Shown piece after piece: positions 1-11,862 of a DNA stretch of 64,000 nt; the stretch's first letter is position 1, and each line of letters starts with the position of its first letter. This stretch comes from Gliomastix tumulicola. Taxonomy: Eukaryota; Ascomycota; Sordariomycetes; Hypocreales; Bionectriaceae. The position numbers and the translations under genes are program-made. The notes below the pieces were generated by a model. The model saw nothing but the letters and a program-made list of their open reading frames with translations, was not told the origin of the DNA and searched no databases. Where the stretch lies: positions 4,508,330-4,572,329 of the forward strand of contig BCHX01000002.1 of assembly GCA_001599755.1 (NCBI GenBank). Direction: 5' to 3'.

Positions 1-2337
1 ATGAAGAGGAGAAGGTACATCCGAGAAGGTACCCCCCTCACCCACCATCACAACCAAGTTCTGCACTGCGAGTCCTGCAATAATATCATGCCTGCAAGTT
101 CGACTGCCTGCGCCTGCCCTCCATGTCGATATTGGCCATTTTCAGGTGGGCGACCGGCCATGAGAGGGAAGGCGCATGCATTGTTCGTCACATTTTCTGA
201 CCAACGCGGGGTCGCACCTGCATGGCGAATGGCACCCTCCATTGTCATGTTGGGTACAACGACCCAGGCCTGGGTAAGTCACTTGCAGCAGGTACACGAT
301 GTAGGTACACCCACTCAATGTACATCCGAGCAGAACGACGTTGATTCCCACCCCCAACCTTGCAGACCCCGGTCCAACCTGCAGCATCCCTCTCGACTTG
401 GCCGATCCGACGAATCACAGCCTGCCGGCCACACTACATTTCGGGGTCCCATGATCATTTTTGCATTGGAATACACATGCGTTCGGACACAGATGGAGAC
501 ATGGCGGGCGCGAACACGGCCGAATCACACCTCCTCCTCCTCCTCCTTGCCCGCCACCCTCATGCCGACGCCCGTCACTTGGAAGGAAAAAGAACTTGGA
601 ATCACATGATTGTCATGCCAAGAAGGCGAACATGCAAGAGGTGGCGCTCTGTTTGGAGAGGTGCAGGATTGCAAAAGGCGCTTTGCCAGGTTTGCCGTCC
701 CCATCGCCCACCCCCTGAACCCTACACCTTCGGACAAGAGGACACCCGTAGTCCCGTGCTGATTCGACGAAGCAACCAGAAGACCTCGACAGGTAATCGA
801 GCGGAGTCCTTGGCTGGGGCAACCCATTCCGATGTCGCTTCACCGCCTTTCCCAAGCACGGCAATTCGTCGAGCACGCACCCATGCCAATGGAATGCAAC
901 TCCAGCATCCGGGCTATGGTCATAACGAGTCAAAGTTGCGATGTCTGTCACCGTTGTATTCGAGTCACGGCACAGGACAATTCACTGTTCAGGGTCCGGG
1001 TTTGGGAGCGCGTCGCTCACTAGACCCGGCGGATGGGGTGATAGGTCAACCATCCGAGAGCGGCCAAGCCAGACAAGCTCACGCGCAATTCTGGCGTCTC
1101 CTGTGGATGGCGCATGGTACTTCCTGGCGAGGACACTAAGAAAAAAGATCAGCCGGTCCCAGACTCTCGGGAGGGGGCTAAAAATTTTCAACGCGGCCCA
1201 GAGGCGCAGCCCCAAGGATGAGATGCGACGGCGCCCGACAAGCTGAAGTCTCTAAACCGAATCGATGACGGGACCGAGTCTGGACACACAAAACGTATCT
1301 TGCCTTTTGAGCTCGTCCTACACAGCTTGACAAAGTTGGGGGTCTTGGGTCTTTGCTCAGGCTACCACAATTTTCGTCACGACATTTTCCGGATGGAGAG
1401 AGAATGTCTCAGCTGTCGGGGCGACACCGTCGCAGCAGACTGAAAGAGCCACGGCCCACCAGGCACAGGTGAATTGCGGCCCAAGGGGGTGTCACCAGCC
1501 TTCCGCCACTGCGAAAGGACGGAGCGGAGCTTGCACACCCGTTTGTGGCATTCCGTACCAATTCCGGGGCTTCCCTTCCGATCAACACTAATGGCCTCAA
1601 CACATAGCTAGCTTGCCACGACCCTTTGTGCAACTGGCCAGTAAACATCCCATCTCAAATCGATGGTGATCAGTGATCAATGACTCTTGTGTAGCTGGCG
1701 GAATGGGCGGCAGTCGGGAAACTATTTATCAATGAGATTTCCGCTCCTACGACGACTTCCGATAATTGGCTCGACTAACGACGCTTGAGCCACTCCCTCT
1801 GGACTTGCAGCCATCGATCGAGGGGACACAGGTCGACATTGTCTTGGCAGACCTGTTCAGCGAGTGTCGGACGCCCATCCACTTTGTCCCTCGTGATGTG
1901 CGAGTGGGTAATGGAAAAGAGGTGGCGGGATGGCCAACTTTCCAGGAACGCGCCTGCTCGCTGGCCACAACACTAGCGGAACCCGGCGTGGCTCGTGAAC
2001 AATTTTTTTGACGGCTCTAGCTAGTCCCTTGCTAACCTTTTCCCCGGATTCACGACGCCTCACAACGATACTAAGCTGTCCTGCCTAGGTAGGCTTGAGG
2101 CGAGCCCTGGCGCTTCGTGAGAGTACCATTAAGCTCAAAACCAAGGAAAGCTGGGAAAGGGTCAAGTACAGGGCTTCTGCGTGTGCGGGCTAGCGCTCAA
2201 CTCCAAAGGTCCAATCTCGATGCTGCACTTGTCCGGGCGAGGAGGAGAGACCCACTGACTTTGTGTAGAGATCTGGCGCAATTATGAGCTACGAAAGGTG
2301 CAGGGGTTACTCTGCCCATTCCTGATCTACTCCATTG

Positions 2338-2826
2338 CAGGAGCCCCCAAGGCACCAAGGCACCAACTCCGATACATCTGAGACGAAACCTCCGATCAAA
2401 AAGAAGAGAACGGTCGAGGAAAGTGCCTCAGTATCTCTGTCGCTGGCTTCAGAGGGATCCGAGAGCAATGGCCCCGGGCAGCTCCGCCGAGACCCCCCTC
2501 CGGTCACGACGCCACTCGAGCGTTGCAAAGCGGCATCCGGAACCGAACAGACCTCCAGTATGTACTTCGGACCTGTGGGATTGTTGCGGTCACCAACCTG
2601 CGCAAGTGCAGATCTCATCAGCAAATCCCCGTGCTCAAACTCGAGATCCTCTAGAGCAAATCCAGGATAGGCGCCTTCCGAAAGAGGAATGGGGTTATGC
2701 ACGGATCTTGAGGGGCCAAAGTCACAATGGCTGGAAGAGATTTGCAGTGGCCTGCCCTGCCACACGGATGCATGTCGCTTTCCATACGACAAGCTCTGGA
2801 ATCAATGCAGGATGGCGTGGTGGGGG
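2338..2826 (+). pseudogene. possible decayed coding remnant
   Basis: Frame 1 stays open here except for one TAG at 2668-2670, and it starts just after an acceptor-like TTGCAG. The upstream half is Ser/Pro-rich with a basic patch (IKKKR). The downstream half has a Trp/Cys-containing stretch (LWNQCRMAWWGQD). It could be a remnant of a regulatory protein, but no family is recognisable, and a 161-codon frame is also open on the other strand, so chance is quite possible. Confidence 0.15.
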
Positions 2827-4040
2827 CAAGACATTCTGATTCAGCACAGGTGAGGACCAAGCAGCTGAGGGAGATTGCCAACCAGGATGATCACTGATCA
2901 CCTCGGTCACGCTAACAGCTTTTAGCGCAGGCCGAGAGACCTACCGAGAGCGCAAAAGAATCATGCAACAACATCCCAGCGCAAATCACCCGGCGCTTGG
3001 GCCACCAGGCAGTCGTGAAGACTGATCCTTTGGAGCTGAACCTCACAGCAGCCAATGCAATGAGAGACACTCATCAAGCTCAATCCTCGATGCAAACGAG
3101 CCACTCGCTTATTCCTTTGTAGAGAGGAGGGGCATATCTAGCAATCGATGTGGACCTGGACCAAAGGCGATGGTCTCTTGAAGGAGACACGCCTGAGGAT
3201 TCCCAGAGGCCAAGCTGGACCCTCATATCTGATTACTTTATGGTGGCGATCTCATGGATCAGAGGAGCTGAATATTGCATTGCATTAGGCCGCCACGTAC
3301 GTTGCGTCTCAGCCCGCATATGCATCAAGACCAGCTCGTCAACGTGATGGTCAATGCTGGAGATCCTGGGACCGACTGGGTGTGCCATCGGAGACACAAT
3401 CCAGTAAGACATCCGAAGACACAGGGCGTAGGACGCCACTCGGGGTTAGGAGATGATACATTCTTTTGGTGTCCTTGGCTATGGGGTGGACTGACCAGAG
3501 AGGGGGGGGTCTTGCGATGGCTGATATCAACAAATCCCGGACACTCCTCATCTGCGAGTCACGGTCTGGACTCCAGGGCAATACAACCAAGCCACGCGGG
3601 GTGCAGCGATCTTGGTACGATTTGGTACTCACAGACACTGCTCTGTTGGGAACCTTTGGCTGGCGAAAGCTAGCGCCAGGCAGAGCTCTCGCGTGATGAC
3701 ACCAGACAGAACCCGCTGCCTTTGAGCCATGTCAATCACTAGCGTGGCTGTCGTCTCGCCCCTAATCCAGAGCCTCAACAATGGTACGCCAGACGGCAGG
3801 AGGCGCCTCCAGTTCTCCCACAATGCCTTCCGTGCAGTCAGCCAAAGGGGGGGGCCAACTGCGCTAGATGGTGCAGCAGAGAAGCCACCGAAAGCATTGT
3901 TTCAGTGTCAGCCACACCATGCGCCTGCCCATGAAACAGGGTAGAAATGACAGCCTACACTGCTTAGCACGAGAAAACCACGTTTCTGTCATGGTAAGAT
4001 GACACAATGTCTACGTGTTGTGCCGCAAAGGCAAGCATAT

Positions 4041-4065
4041 GGCATATGTCATAGGTACATATGCC
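4041..4065. repeat. perfect 9-bp inverted repeat
   Basis: GGCATATGT (4041-4049) and ACATATGCC (4057-4065) are exact reverse complements separated by 7 bases. It lies in the gene-free left arm, so any role as a protein-binding site or hairpin is unknown. Confidence 0.7.
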
Positions 4066-6062
4066 GGACGGAGGCAAAGTTCTGGCACACATCCCCTGCG
4101 GCTGTTGGATGAACGAACCAGGTCTCCTCGAGGAGTAGGTCTATCACAGTCCCAAAGATTCCTTGTCCGGAGTTTCCCATAGGATGGGTCAGAGTCGACT
4201 GGCGGTCACTCATAACTAGCGGCATGCTTTTAGAGTTCCCTAGCTCGACAAGGTCCTGTCGTGTCAGGAGGGGACACTCTGCGTTTGTCCGCTACCTCGG
4301 AGTGCACGCACCCGATGCGTCATCTCAGTGTCCAGTGCTAACGTCTCTTAGCTCTGCGACCTCACTCTCCAAGAAATGTACATTGATCAAGTTACGTGGC
4401 TAGTCTCTCTTGGGGCCGCCACCGCCGTATCCACTCCCCCCTTTTCAGCCGTCTTTGCTCTGTTATGTCTTGCTCTCGTTGGTCATGGAGGGTGAGAGGG
4501 TCCAGTCCTCACCGCGTACCGAAAAGTTTCGGAACATGGGCGATGTTCAGAGGGGCATCGATATCCGTTGGAAGCGAGGGCAAAGAGATTGGTTGAGAGG
4601 CGAGCCGCGTTGAGGCCACTGCGTAGCCTTCGGGATAGAACAAGCCGGCCGGTCCATGGGAGTCTAATGAGGGCCGTTCAAGGGCACATACACACTGAAA
4701 CATTTGGCGGCTACGCCTTTGCTGGTTGGTGCCAGGCGCTTGCAACAGTACCAGCAAAGAAGCTTATTTCATTCAGACTTGCAGCAAACACCTGTATCCA
4801 TGCCTACGGAGATGCATTGCGCACGTTCCAGTCGAGGCAGAAGGGTCTTGCTGCGTCGTTGGTTCCGGCGATGTGCGAACTCCGTCCACACTACGTCAGT
4901 TGCGTGCCTGTGTCTGACCTATCAAGAGACACAGCCGCCCCTGCCGTGGAGCAGACTGAATCGGTCAGGTCGGGGAAGAGATGGTGTGTGGGCGAGTTGA
5001 AAGGGTGTGATGCGAGAGTCAGTGGTTGGAAAGTTCAATTCCCTCACACGGGGGCTCTTTCCAGCTTCACATGTGAACGACACCCCTTATCCTGACTTGA
5101 GGATGAGTTGGATGAAGCTTTGACACAGGTGTTTGTCAAGTTTGTCGACTGATTCATGGAATGATGTTCCGGGGGGCGTCTAGATCGCCGCCCAGCACGA
5201 CTTCGCTCCCCTCCCCGACACGCCGAACAAGCACCACCGCTAGCCCTCGCCAAACGATGCATGCCATATCCTCACTAGCCCTTTATTTTCCTTTTAGCGA
5301 AGATTCAAAGCCTGCGTCTAGTTCTTTGGGTCTCGTTGCACAACTTAGGCCTTGGATGGCTTAGGGTGGTGCATTGCACGCCCGCTTCCAGGGAATTTCT
5401 AGGCTGGTACATTACCGGGGAGCAGGAGGAGGATTCTGGGACCGTGATCGAGACCTGGCGCCGGTCGTGTCGATCAAATTAATGAGGTGCAAAAAATAAT
5501 AGCTGACTACCCATCGTTCCTTACGATCGATGGTCCTTTCTCCCTCCCCCCGGAGACTCTCTCACAGACACGCCCCCCTTCCCCCCCCTCTGATCACAGG
5601 ATTCAGAACGAGGTCCGGAGAGAGGAACGGAGCAGGGGGATCATGGCGCACGAGTCTCATCACCGCAAAACGGCGCCCGCCCTCAGCTTTTTCGGGGGGG
5701 GGGGCGTAGGTTGCGGTGTGGACTTGGTACTAAACTCAGAGCAGAGTTGTATCAAGAGGATTTTCACGGGGGGAGAAGCACCATCGGACGGGGGGAAAGC
5801 TTTTTCGGTTCCCGACCCTCAGGGTGTTGTCATCCATCAAATTTTGGAAACGGAGAGCATGATGGGGGGGCACTGCCACGATTGAATGTCTCTGGATGCT
5901 TCCTATTCGCGAGGGCGACTCGGGGTGCCCTTTCAGATGAATGATGATTGCTCACGTTGCTCCTCGATGCTACCCTGCCACTCCGTCGTATTGCACCAGC
6001 ATCGGAGGAAAACCAGGGAAAAAAGCTTTTCGGTCTTCCTGCCGCTTTCGAGCATTATCTCA

Positions 6063-6080
6063 CCCCCCCCCCCCCCCCCC
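6063..6080. repeat. poly-C tract, 18 C
   Basis: An uninterrupted run of 18 C lies in the gene-free left arm. It is the first of three long C runs within about 1 kb. Exact length in the real genome is uncertain because homopolymers are prone to sequencing error. Confidence 0.85.
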
Positions 6081-6529
6081 TTTTCCCAGGAAGTTACACG
6101 CTAAGAGAGCTACGACAATGCCGCTTACATGTTGGTGTGTCTGGTCACGCTTCTTGGTTTTCCTCGCTTGAAGGGGACCACCAGTTGGCCTTTGACGCTA
6201 GAACTTAGCTGACAGTGGTCTTGCTGGCCATCGTTTCCCTCGTCTTTTGCTTTCCCTGCCCCAGGATTTTGGGGGCTAGTGGCCCCGAAGCCATGGGACG
6301 ACACTTGTTCGCCCAATAGTAAGCATACCCATTGGGCATATTCGGGCTCTTCATATCTTTTGATGGGAAAAGGAAAATCAGTGTAGCATCCGATCGAAGG
6401 GAGGCCCATGTAGACGAAGACGAAAAAAACTGCCTAGAGTAAAAGCCGGGTCCAGCGTCGCGCGGTCTAGGAAGGGTGTGGTGGCCCGTCCTTCAGGGGT
6501 ATCGGAGATGTGCAGCACCAACAAACAAA

Positions 6530-6550
6530 CCCCCCCCCCCCCCCCCCCCC
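6530..6550. repeat. poly-C tract, 21 C
   Basis: This is the longest homopolymer I saw in the window, an unbroken run of 21 C. On the minus strand it could form G-rich secondary structure. No gene is nearby. Confidence 0.85.
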
Positions 6551-7080
6551 AACTGTGTGCTCGCCTACGAAGAAATATCGCGGGCTTGGACGAGAAGAAG
6601 AAAAGATGAGCTGAAATTACCGTCATAAGAAGAGTGGTGACGTCTGCCGCTGTGGGAACTTTTCCCCTGGGCGAGCGCGGTTTTTCTGTTTTGGAGGAGA
6701 GGGGGGTGGTGGTGGACGCGTGAGGAGGGCGACTTCGGTTGTTGAGGGACATCAAAACTCGTTCACACGCGGTTATCCCGCTCGGCTTGGTGAGTTGATG
6801 AGGAGAGATGGTGTGTCTGGTGTGCCCTTGTGCTGGTTTTCCCCGCTGGTGAGAACGAGTTTCCCCCAGCGAGGTGGTGAGATTAGGCTGGAAAGGCATC
6901 AGGCGTCGTGGGTGCTGGCCATGGGATTGTTAGCACACGTCGCCATCCTTTTACACCAAACAGCGGCAGGAAAGACGACAATTTGGATCGAGCAGATGAT
7001 GCGCAATCCAAAAATGTATCTTTCATGATTTTGTAGGATGTATATCATTGAAAAAGGGCGCCCAGAGAGCCTCATGAGCT

Positions 7081-7092
7081 CCCCCCCCCCCC
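7081..7092. repeat. poly-C tract, 12 C
   Basis: This is the third long C run in the left arm, directly after AGCT and before TTGGTACC. It lies outside any gene. Confidence 0.85.
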
Positions 7093-7946
7093 TTGGTACC
7101 CAACACTCGGGGTAACCCTCTAGCACAGTCACGTCCCAGGGCCCTGACGCGGATATGCCATATGTCCTTCATCAGACGAGTCTCTAGATGTCAATTCATT
7201 TCCAATCTGAATATTTGAAAAACTATCGTGTTGGAGTGACATCGTGATCACCTTCCTCCAGGGCACACACACCAAGACACAAATCGAACCCCAGGACACA
7301 ACAAAATGTTCCCTACCGACAACGACGGGCTGCAAACTCTCACCAGACAAAACAAGAACCCAGCCTGACTGCCTCAATATTCCAATACTTTTCAACCAAA
7401 GCAATTGCGAGACAACGAGAAAAGGAAAAAGAAAGAAGGAACCAAAAAAAAAAGTGAGGCTGCAGTCTCCAGCTGAGGGACTGAGGTCCATCACGAGACA
7501 CGTCGTGGATGCGAGAACCCCGTCCGGCCTTGCAAGGGTTTCCTTGCCAAAAATGAAAGAAACGAAAAAAAATTATTGGTCGTCGATCCTCCAGGCCAGG
7601 ATCTGACCGCTTCGTTTCTGGTGGTCGATAGATAGTCTCGATAGAACGGAATAGTAATCATGGGCAAAGGCGTTTTCCCGTTCTCGACCTTGGCAGATCG
7701 TTGCCCTCCCCCCTGTCCTACACGCATTGCTTCTTTGGACGGCATCTCGAAATCCGTGATATGTGTGATAACTATTATGTGGTACAATATCACAACGCAT
7801 TGATAAGCATCGTCTCACTTTTCACGTACAAGTCAAAAAGTTCGAATGATCAGTCAGTCTGTTGACACTATGGACCTTTCCATTCTATGCTGACGAGGTA
7901 CAAAAGGCAGAATGTATCAATCTCAGCTTCAGCCCCTGGGTGAAGC

Positions 7947-7964
7947 CATCCATCCATCCATCCA
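7947..7964. repeat. CATC microsatellite
   Basis: About four and a half tandem copies of CATC lie roughly 350 bases beyond the 3' end of the DBP2 coding region. Confidence 0.8.
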
Positions 7965-8315
7965 TAAACACACAAAGGGAAGAGAAAATGAAGAGGCACA
8001 GAAGATAACTAAAAACTCAGGAAGCGCATCGAGACTAAACAGCTGAGTGTGCGAAGTGCCGGCCGAGAATGGCCGTCACATATGTCTAATCGAAATCCAT
8101 CCCTAAACCCTCTAAAACGCCGGCCGGGGTTTTTACCAACCACATCGGCTTTTTTCTTGTTTTTGTTTGCTTATCAATCACAATGATCATGGGAGCCCGC
8201 GAATGCTCCGGTCTTGGTGTAAATGTCCATCAACTCTGGCTCTGTCGTGTCGACAACCCAATGGCGGCAGTGGCGGCAGTGTTGGTCAAGATGAGAACAG
8301 GCGAGGAGCCCGCGC

Positions 8316-10803
8316 TTACCATCTCCGGTTGCCGAGGGGTTGGTTGTTGGCGTTGGCGTTGGCTGAAGACCGGTCAGCTCGTGGTGATGTTGGAATGAGA
8401 GCATCAGTGTCGGCGAAACCCACCTCTACCACCGCCTCGTCCACGACCCCAACCGCCGTAGCCACGACCACCGCCACCTCCTCCGAAGCGGGCCATCTCG
8501 GCAAGGCGGGGATCAATGTTCTGCTTGGCCTCCTGCAGGACGTTGACAAGCTCACGAGCCTGCTTCTGGTCTGTACGGTTGTCAGTATCATGTGCTCATG
8601 GGTGTGTTCGATATATCGTGGGAATACTCACTGTCAGTAGTGAAGAAGGTGATGGCGGTACCCTTCGCGCCGGCACGACCGGTACGACCAATTCGGTGGA
8701 TGTAATCCTCCGAGTTGTTAGGGTAGTCGTAGTTCAGCACGTGAGTAATGTTGCGAACATCTTAATTCCAGAAAGGTTAGCAGGCGAAGCGATTGTGTGT
8801 GTATAGCAACTTTCCAGCGCGGGGACATGAAGAACGGGCAGATAAGAATATATATGCTGCCGATAGCTTCACTCCGGAGCAGCTGGGGCAATCCAAGTGC
8901 GTCATATGCCATCCTGGGATGTATGGAATCACTGGGTCCTCGGACAATAGGGCCTTGGTGGACAGCTTTGAAAACGATCAAGAGATGTCACCTCCACGCT
9001 CGTACCCACGGAGGGGGAACAGAGGTACAAGAGCGGAAACACGACGTATAGCAGTCCAGAGAGCTACACAACGGATCAAGGCGCCGCGGATAGAGAACCA
9101 AGTGGACACGGAAGATGTCAGGCATGTGATCGCGCAGTCAAGAGAGCCCCTAGACATGAGAGTAAAGTGCAGCAGAGGTTTTCGCTGGAAGTTGCCATCA
9201 CGGATGCGGGTTGGGGGACAGATTTGATACATACCAATACCACGAGAAGCCACGTCGGTGGCAACCATGATAGGGCTCTTGTTGGACTTGAACTGGTCCA
9301 GAACCCAGTCGCGCTCGTTCTGCTGCTTGTCGCCGTGGATGGCTGGAGGATATGTTAGCTCTAGTCGTATACAAAGCACTGGTTGTCCAGGGAATACTCA
9401 CAAAGGGCGGGCCAGCCGTCCTGGCGGAGGAAGCGGGTGATGTCGTCGGCAACACGCTTGGTGCCAACAAAGATGAGGATCTTGTTCTCCTTGTCGTCCA
9501 TGACCTTCTCGAGATGCTTGATCATGCGGTCACGCTTCTCCATGTCGCTGACCACCTCGACGATCTGGGTGATGCGGTGGTTGGCAGCAAGGTCCATGGA
9601 GCCAATGTTGACCTGGATGAAGTCGTTGAGGAAGTCGGAAGCCATGGCACGGACCTCCTTGGGCCAGGTAGCAGACCACATGAGGGTCTGACGGTCAGGT
9701 CGGATCTGGCCGATGATCTTGCGGATCTGGGGCTCGAAACCCATGTCAAGCATGCGGTCGGCCTCGTCAAGGACCAGGTAGGTCACACGGCGCAGGTTCG
9801 TCTTACCCGCCTCAAGCATATCAATCAGACGTCCGGGGGTTGCAATACAAACCTCGACACCTCTGGAGAGGTCGCGGATCTGGGGGCCCTTGGGGACACC
9901 GCCGTAGACGCAAGTGTTGCGGATGCGCGAAGAGCGGCCGAACTTGGTGATCTCCTGCTGAATCTGGACAGCGAGCTCACGAGTGGGAGCAAGGACCAGG
10001 ACAATAGGGCCATCGCCAGGGGCCAGTAGAGGCTGGGCGTTGATGTGGACGATGGCGGGAAGGCAGTAGGTGAGGGTCTTTCCGGAGCCCGTCTCGGCAA
10101 TACCGACGACGTCACGACCGGAAAGAGCCATGGGCCAACCCTGGGACTGGATGGCGGTAGGGGCGGGGAAGCCCTGAGCCTTGACCTCGTCCATGACATA
10201 GCGGGGGAATCCAGCCTCATCGAAGGTCTCGACGGGCTTGGGGACATCCGAACCGGCAATGGTCATCTGGTGCTTGCGACGGAAAGCCTCGACCTCAGCC
10301 GGGGATCGGTTGGCGACTTCGGTATTCTCCTTGTAGAAGGACTTCTCGAACTTAGGGAGCGTAGAGAGGTCTGCGTTGCATCGTTTGTCAGTAAAAAGTG
10401 TCACGAGTCGAACGCATTTCGAATCACGGGTGTCAACTCACCCCAGTCTTGCTTCTGGAGGCCTGCGCCAAGGTTGTTCATGCGGTCACCACCGCCGCCG
10501 CCAAAACCACCTCCTCCGTAGCCGCCGCCGCCGCCGTAGCCACCACCACCACCACCATATCCGTTTCCGTTGCTGAATCCGTTGCTACGACTGCGTCAAA
10601 TTGTCAGCGATACGCTCATCAAATACGTGTCATCCATCGCGAGGACGGGATACTCACCCTCCGCCGTAGCCACCACCGCCGTAGCCGTTGCGATCACCAC
10701 GGTCGCCACCACCACGGTCGCTGCGGTCGCGACTGTAACCGCCGCCGCCGCCGCTGCTGCCGCCGTAGCCACCGCCGGTGCGACCTCCGTTATAACCAGA
10801 CAT
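8316..10803 (-). CDS. DBP2: DEAD-box ATP-dependent RNA helicase DBP2 (DDX5/p68 family)
   Basis: This is an RNA helicase acting in mRNP assembly, nonsense-mediated decay and rRNA processing. Exons are 10803-10658, 10590-10442, 10370-9402, 9342-9235, 8760-8632, 8570-8424 and 8362-8316, giving 564 aa. Residues 1-98 are a Gly/Arg-rich tail. The helicase core follows with AETGSGKT (about 190-197), PTREL, TPGR, DEAD (about 300-303), SAT (about 331-333) and HRIGRTGR (about 479-486). The C-terminus is RGG-rich and ends in PLGNRRW. Reaching that ending needs the last 61-nt intron (8423-8363, CTGAC branch point, TTCAG acceptor); without it the frame stops at 8404. The fifth exon follows a 474-nt intron (9234-8761) that splits the Asp codon of motif V, far longer than the other five (59-71 nt). 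Long introns near this place are known to autoregulate DBP2 in yeast. Assignment is firm. Confidence 0.96.
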
Positions 10804-11862
10804 GGCTCGTAGTAGAACGTGAGACGTTCTCCGAACGCGTCGAGGAAGGAGCGTGGAGTTTTTGTTGTGTGTTGAGGGAGGGGGAAAAGCGAGGTAAGGT
10901 TCCTGTTCGTCTGCGGTGCGCGGGCAAACGAGATCAGTGGAACACGAAAAGATAAAAGAAGCGGCGCTTTTTTTCTCGCGTCTCCTCGATTAAAAAGATG
11001 AGATGGAGAGAAAAGCGATCAGAAGGAAGAAGAAATGAGAGTACGACCCAAAAGCCTTGGGTATGTGATGGGATGTGGGGGAAGGGGAGGATGTTTGAAA
11101 GGTGAGAAGAAGGGGTTGGTTGCAAGGCAAAGGAGGAAAATAATAAGGCAGGCTGATCAACGCCTCAGAAGTTTCTTTCTCGCAGTTTTTTTTTTTTTTT
11201 TCGCCGCTAAGCGCAGAAAAAAAGAATGGGTCTTTGCGCTAAGCCGTTTATGGAAGGCAAGGATGGCTGTCAAATCTCGCCAGAGGTATGAGGCTGATTA
11301 ATCAGATATGACCTACCCTGTATTGTCGACGCTGCTCACAAACTCGATATTATCTGAGCGAGAGGCGCTGTCCGCATGGCATTGAATACAATAGACTCGA
11401 TGAAAAACTATTTGAGGTGCACGTCGCAGTCACCTGGGCCTACTTTTGCCCGCCGTGAACGAGCTGTGGTGTGGACGCGGCGACATCATCCACATCAATC
11501 ACCAAGTTATGCATGACAAGGCAGACTAACACAGATCTACCAACCCCCCAACGAAAACATCTACACCACATTTTATGCTCCTTGTCATGTCGAATTTTTC
11601 TTTTCGTGACTACTGACAATTCATAGGATAGTTAGGGTATCAGGGGGTGGAAGAAAAACAAAGAAACAACCCCCCTTTGTTGCCCTCCCTTTGCCGTCCC
11701 GTCTAACAAACACCCTTCTACTCTAGGAACAAAGAGGAAAACAAGTATAAACAACAAAAGTACAGTCTATGATATTAGCCCATTTCCAATTAAAGCCATA
11801 TTGCGTGTTGGCTCGTGCGGAAGACCCGATGAACACCCAAGAGAACGCCTCGTAAAAGACGC
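10804..11862. other. intergenic: DBP2 promoter and NADH dehydrogenase 3' flank
   Basis: This lies between two minus-strand genes. The part next to 10804 should contain the DBP2 promoter and leader. It has a 16-T run (11186-11201) and GA-rich stretches that read as CT-rich on the coding strand, as in many fungal promoters. The part near 11862 should be the 3' UTR of the dehydrogenase. No gene is seen. Confidence 0.6.

Larger units (their letters stand above)
1..8315. other. 8.3-kb gene-free left arm
   Basis: No convincing gene was found on either strand. The longest open frames are short, lack flanking splice signals in a consistent frame, and match no family I recognise. The stretch holds long C homopolymers (6063-6080, 6530-6550, 7081-7092), G runs near 3504 and 5694, a perfect inverted repeat (4041-4065), three copies of an AGCTTTT(T)CGG motif (5685, 5798, 6024), a CATC microsatellite (7947-7964) and one possible decayed ORF (2338-2826). 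Base composition is not strikingly AT-rich, so strong RIP is not obvious. The last part, about 7900-8315, is probably the 3' flank of the helicase gene that follows on the minus strand. Confidence 0.6.

Noticed and set aside
6063..7092. C tracts as telomere repeats
   Set aside because: They are plain homopolymers, not CCCTAA repeats.
1..8315. Strong RIP-degraded transposon in the left arm
   Set aside because: The sequence is not markedly AT-rich, and no transposase, reverse transcriptase or terminal repeats were recognised.
8404..8430. DBP2 ending at the TGA at 8404
   Set aside because: A good 61-nt intron joins to PLGNRRW, the ending expected for this family, so the earlier stop lies in an intron.
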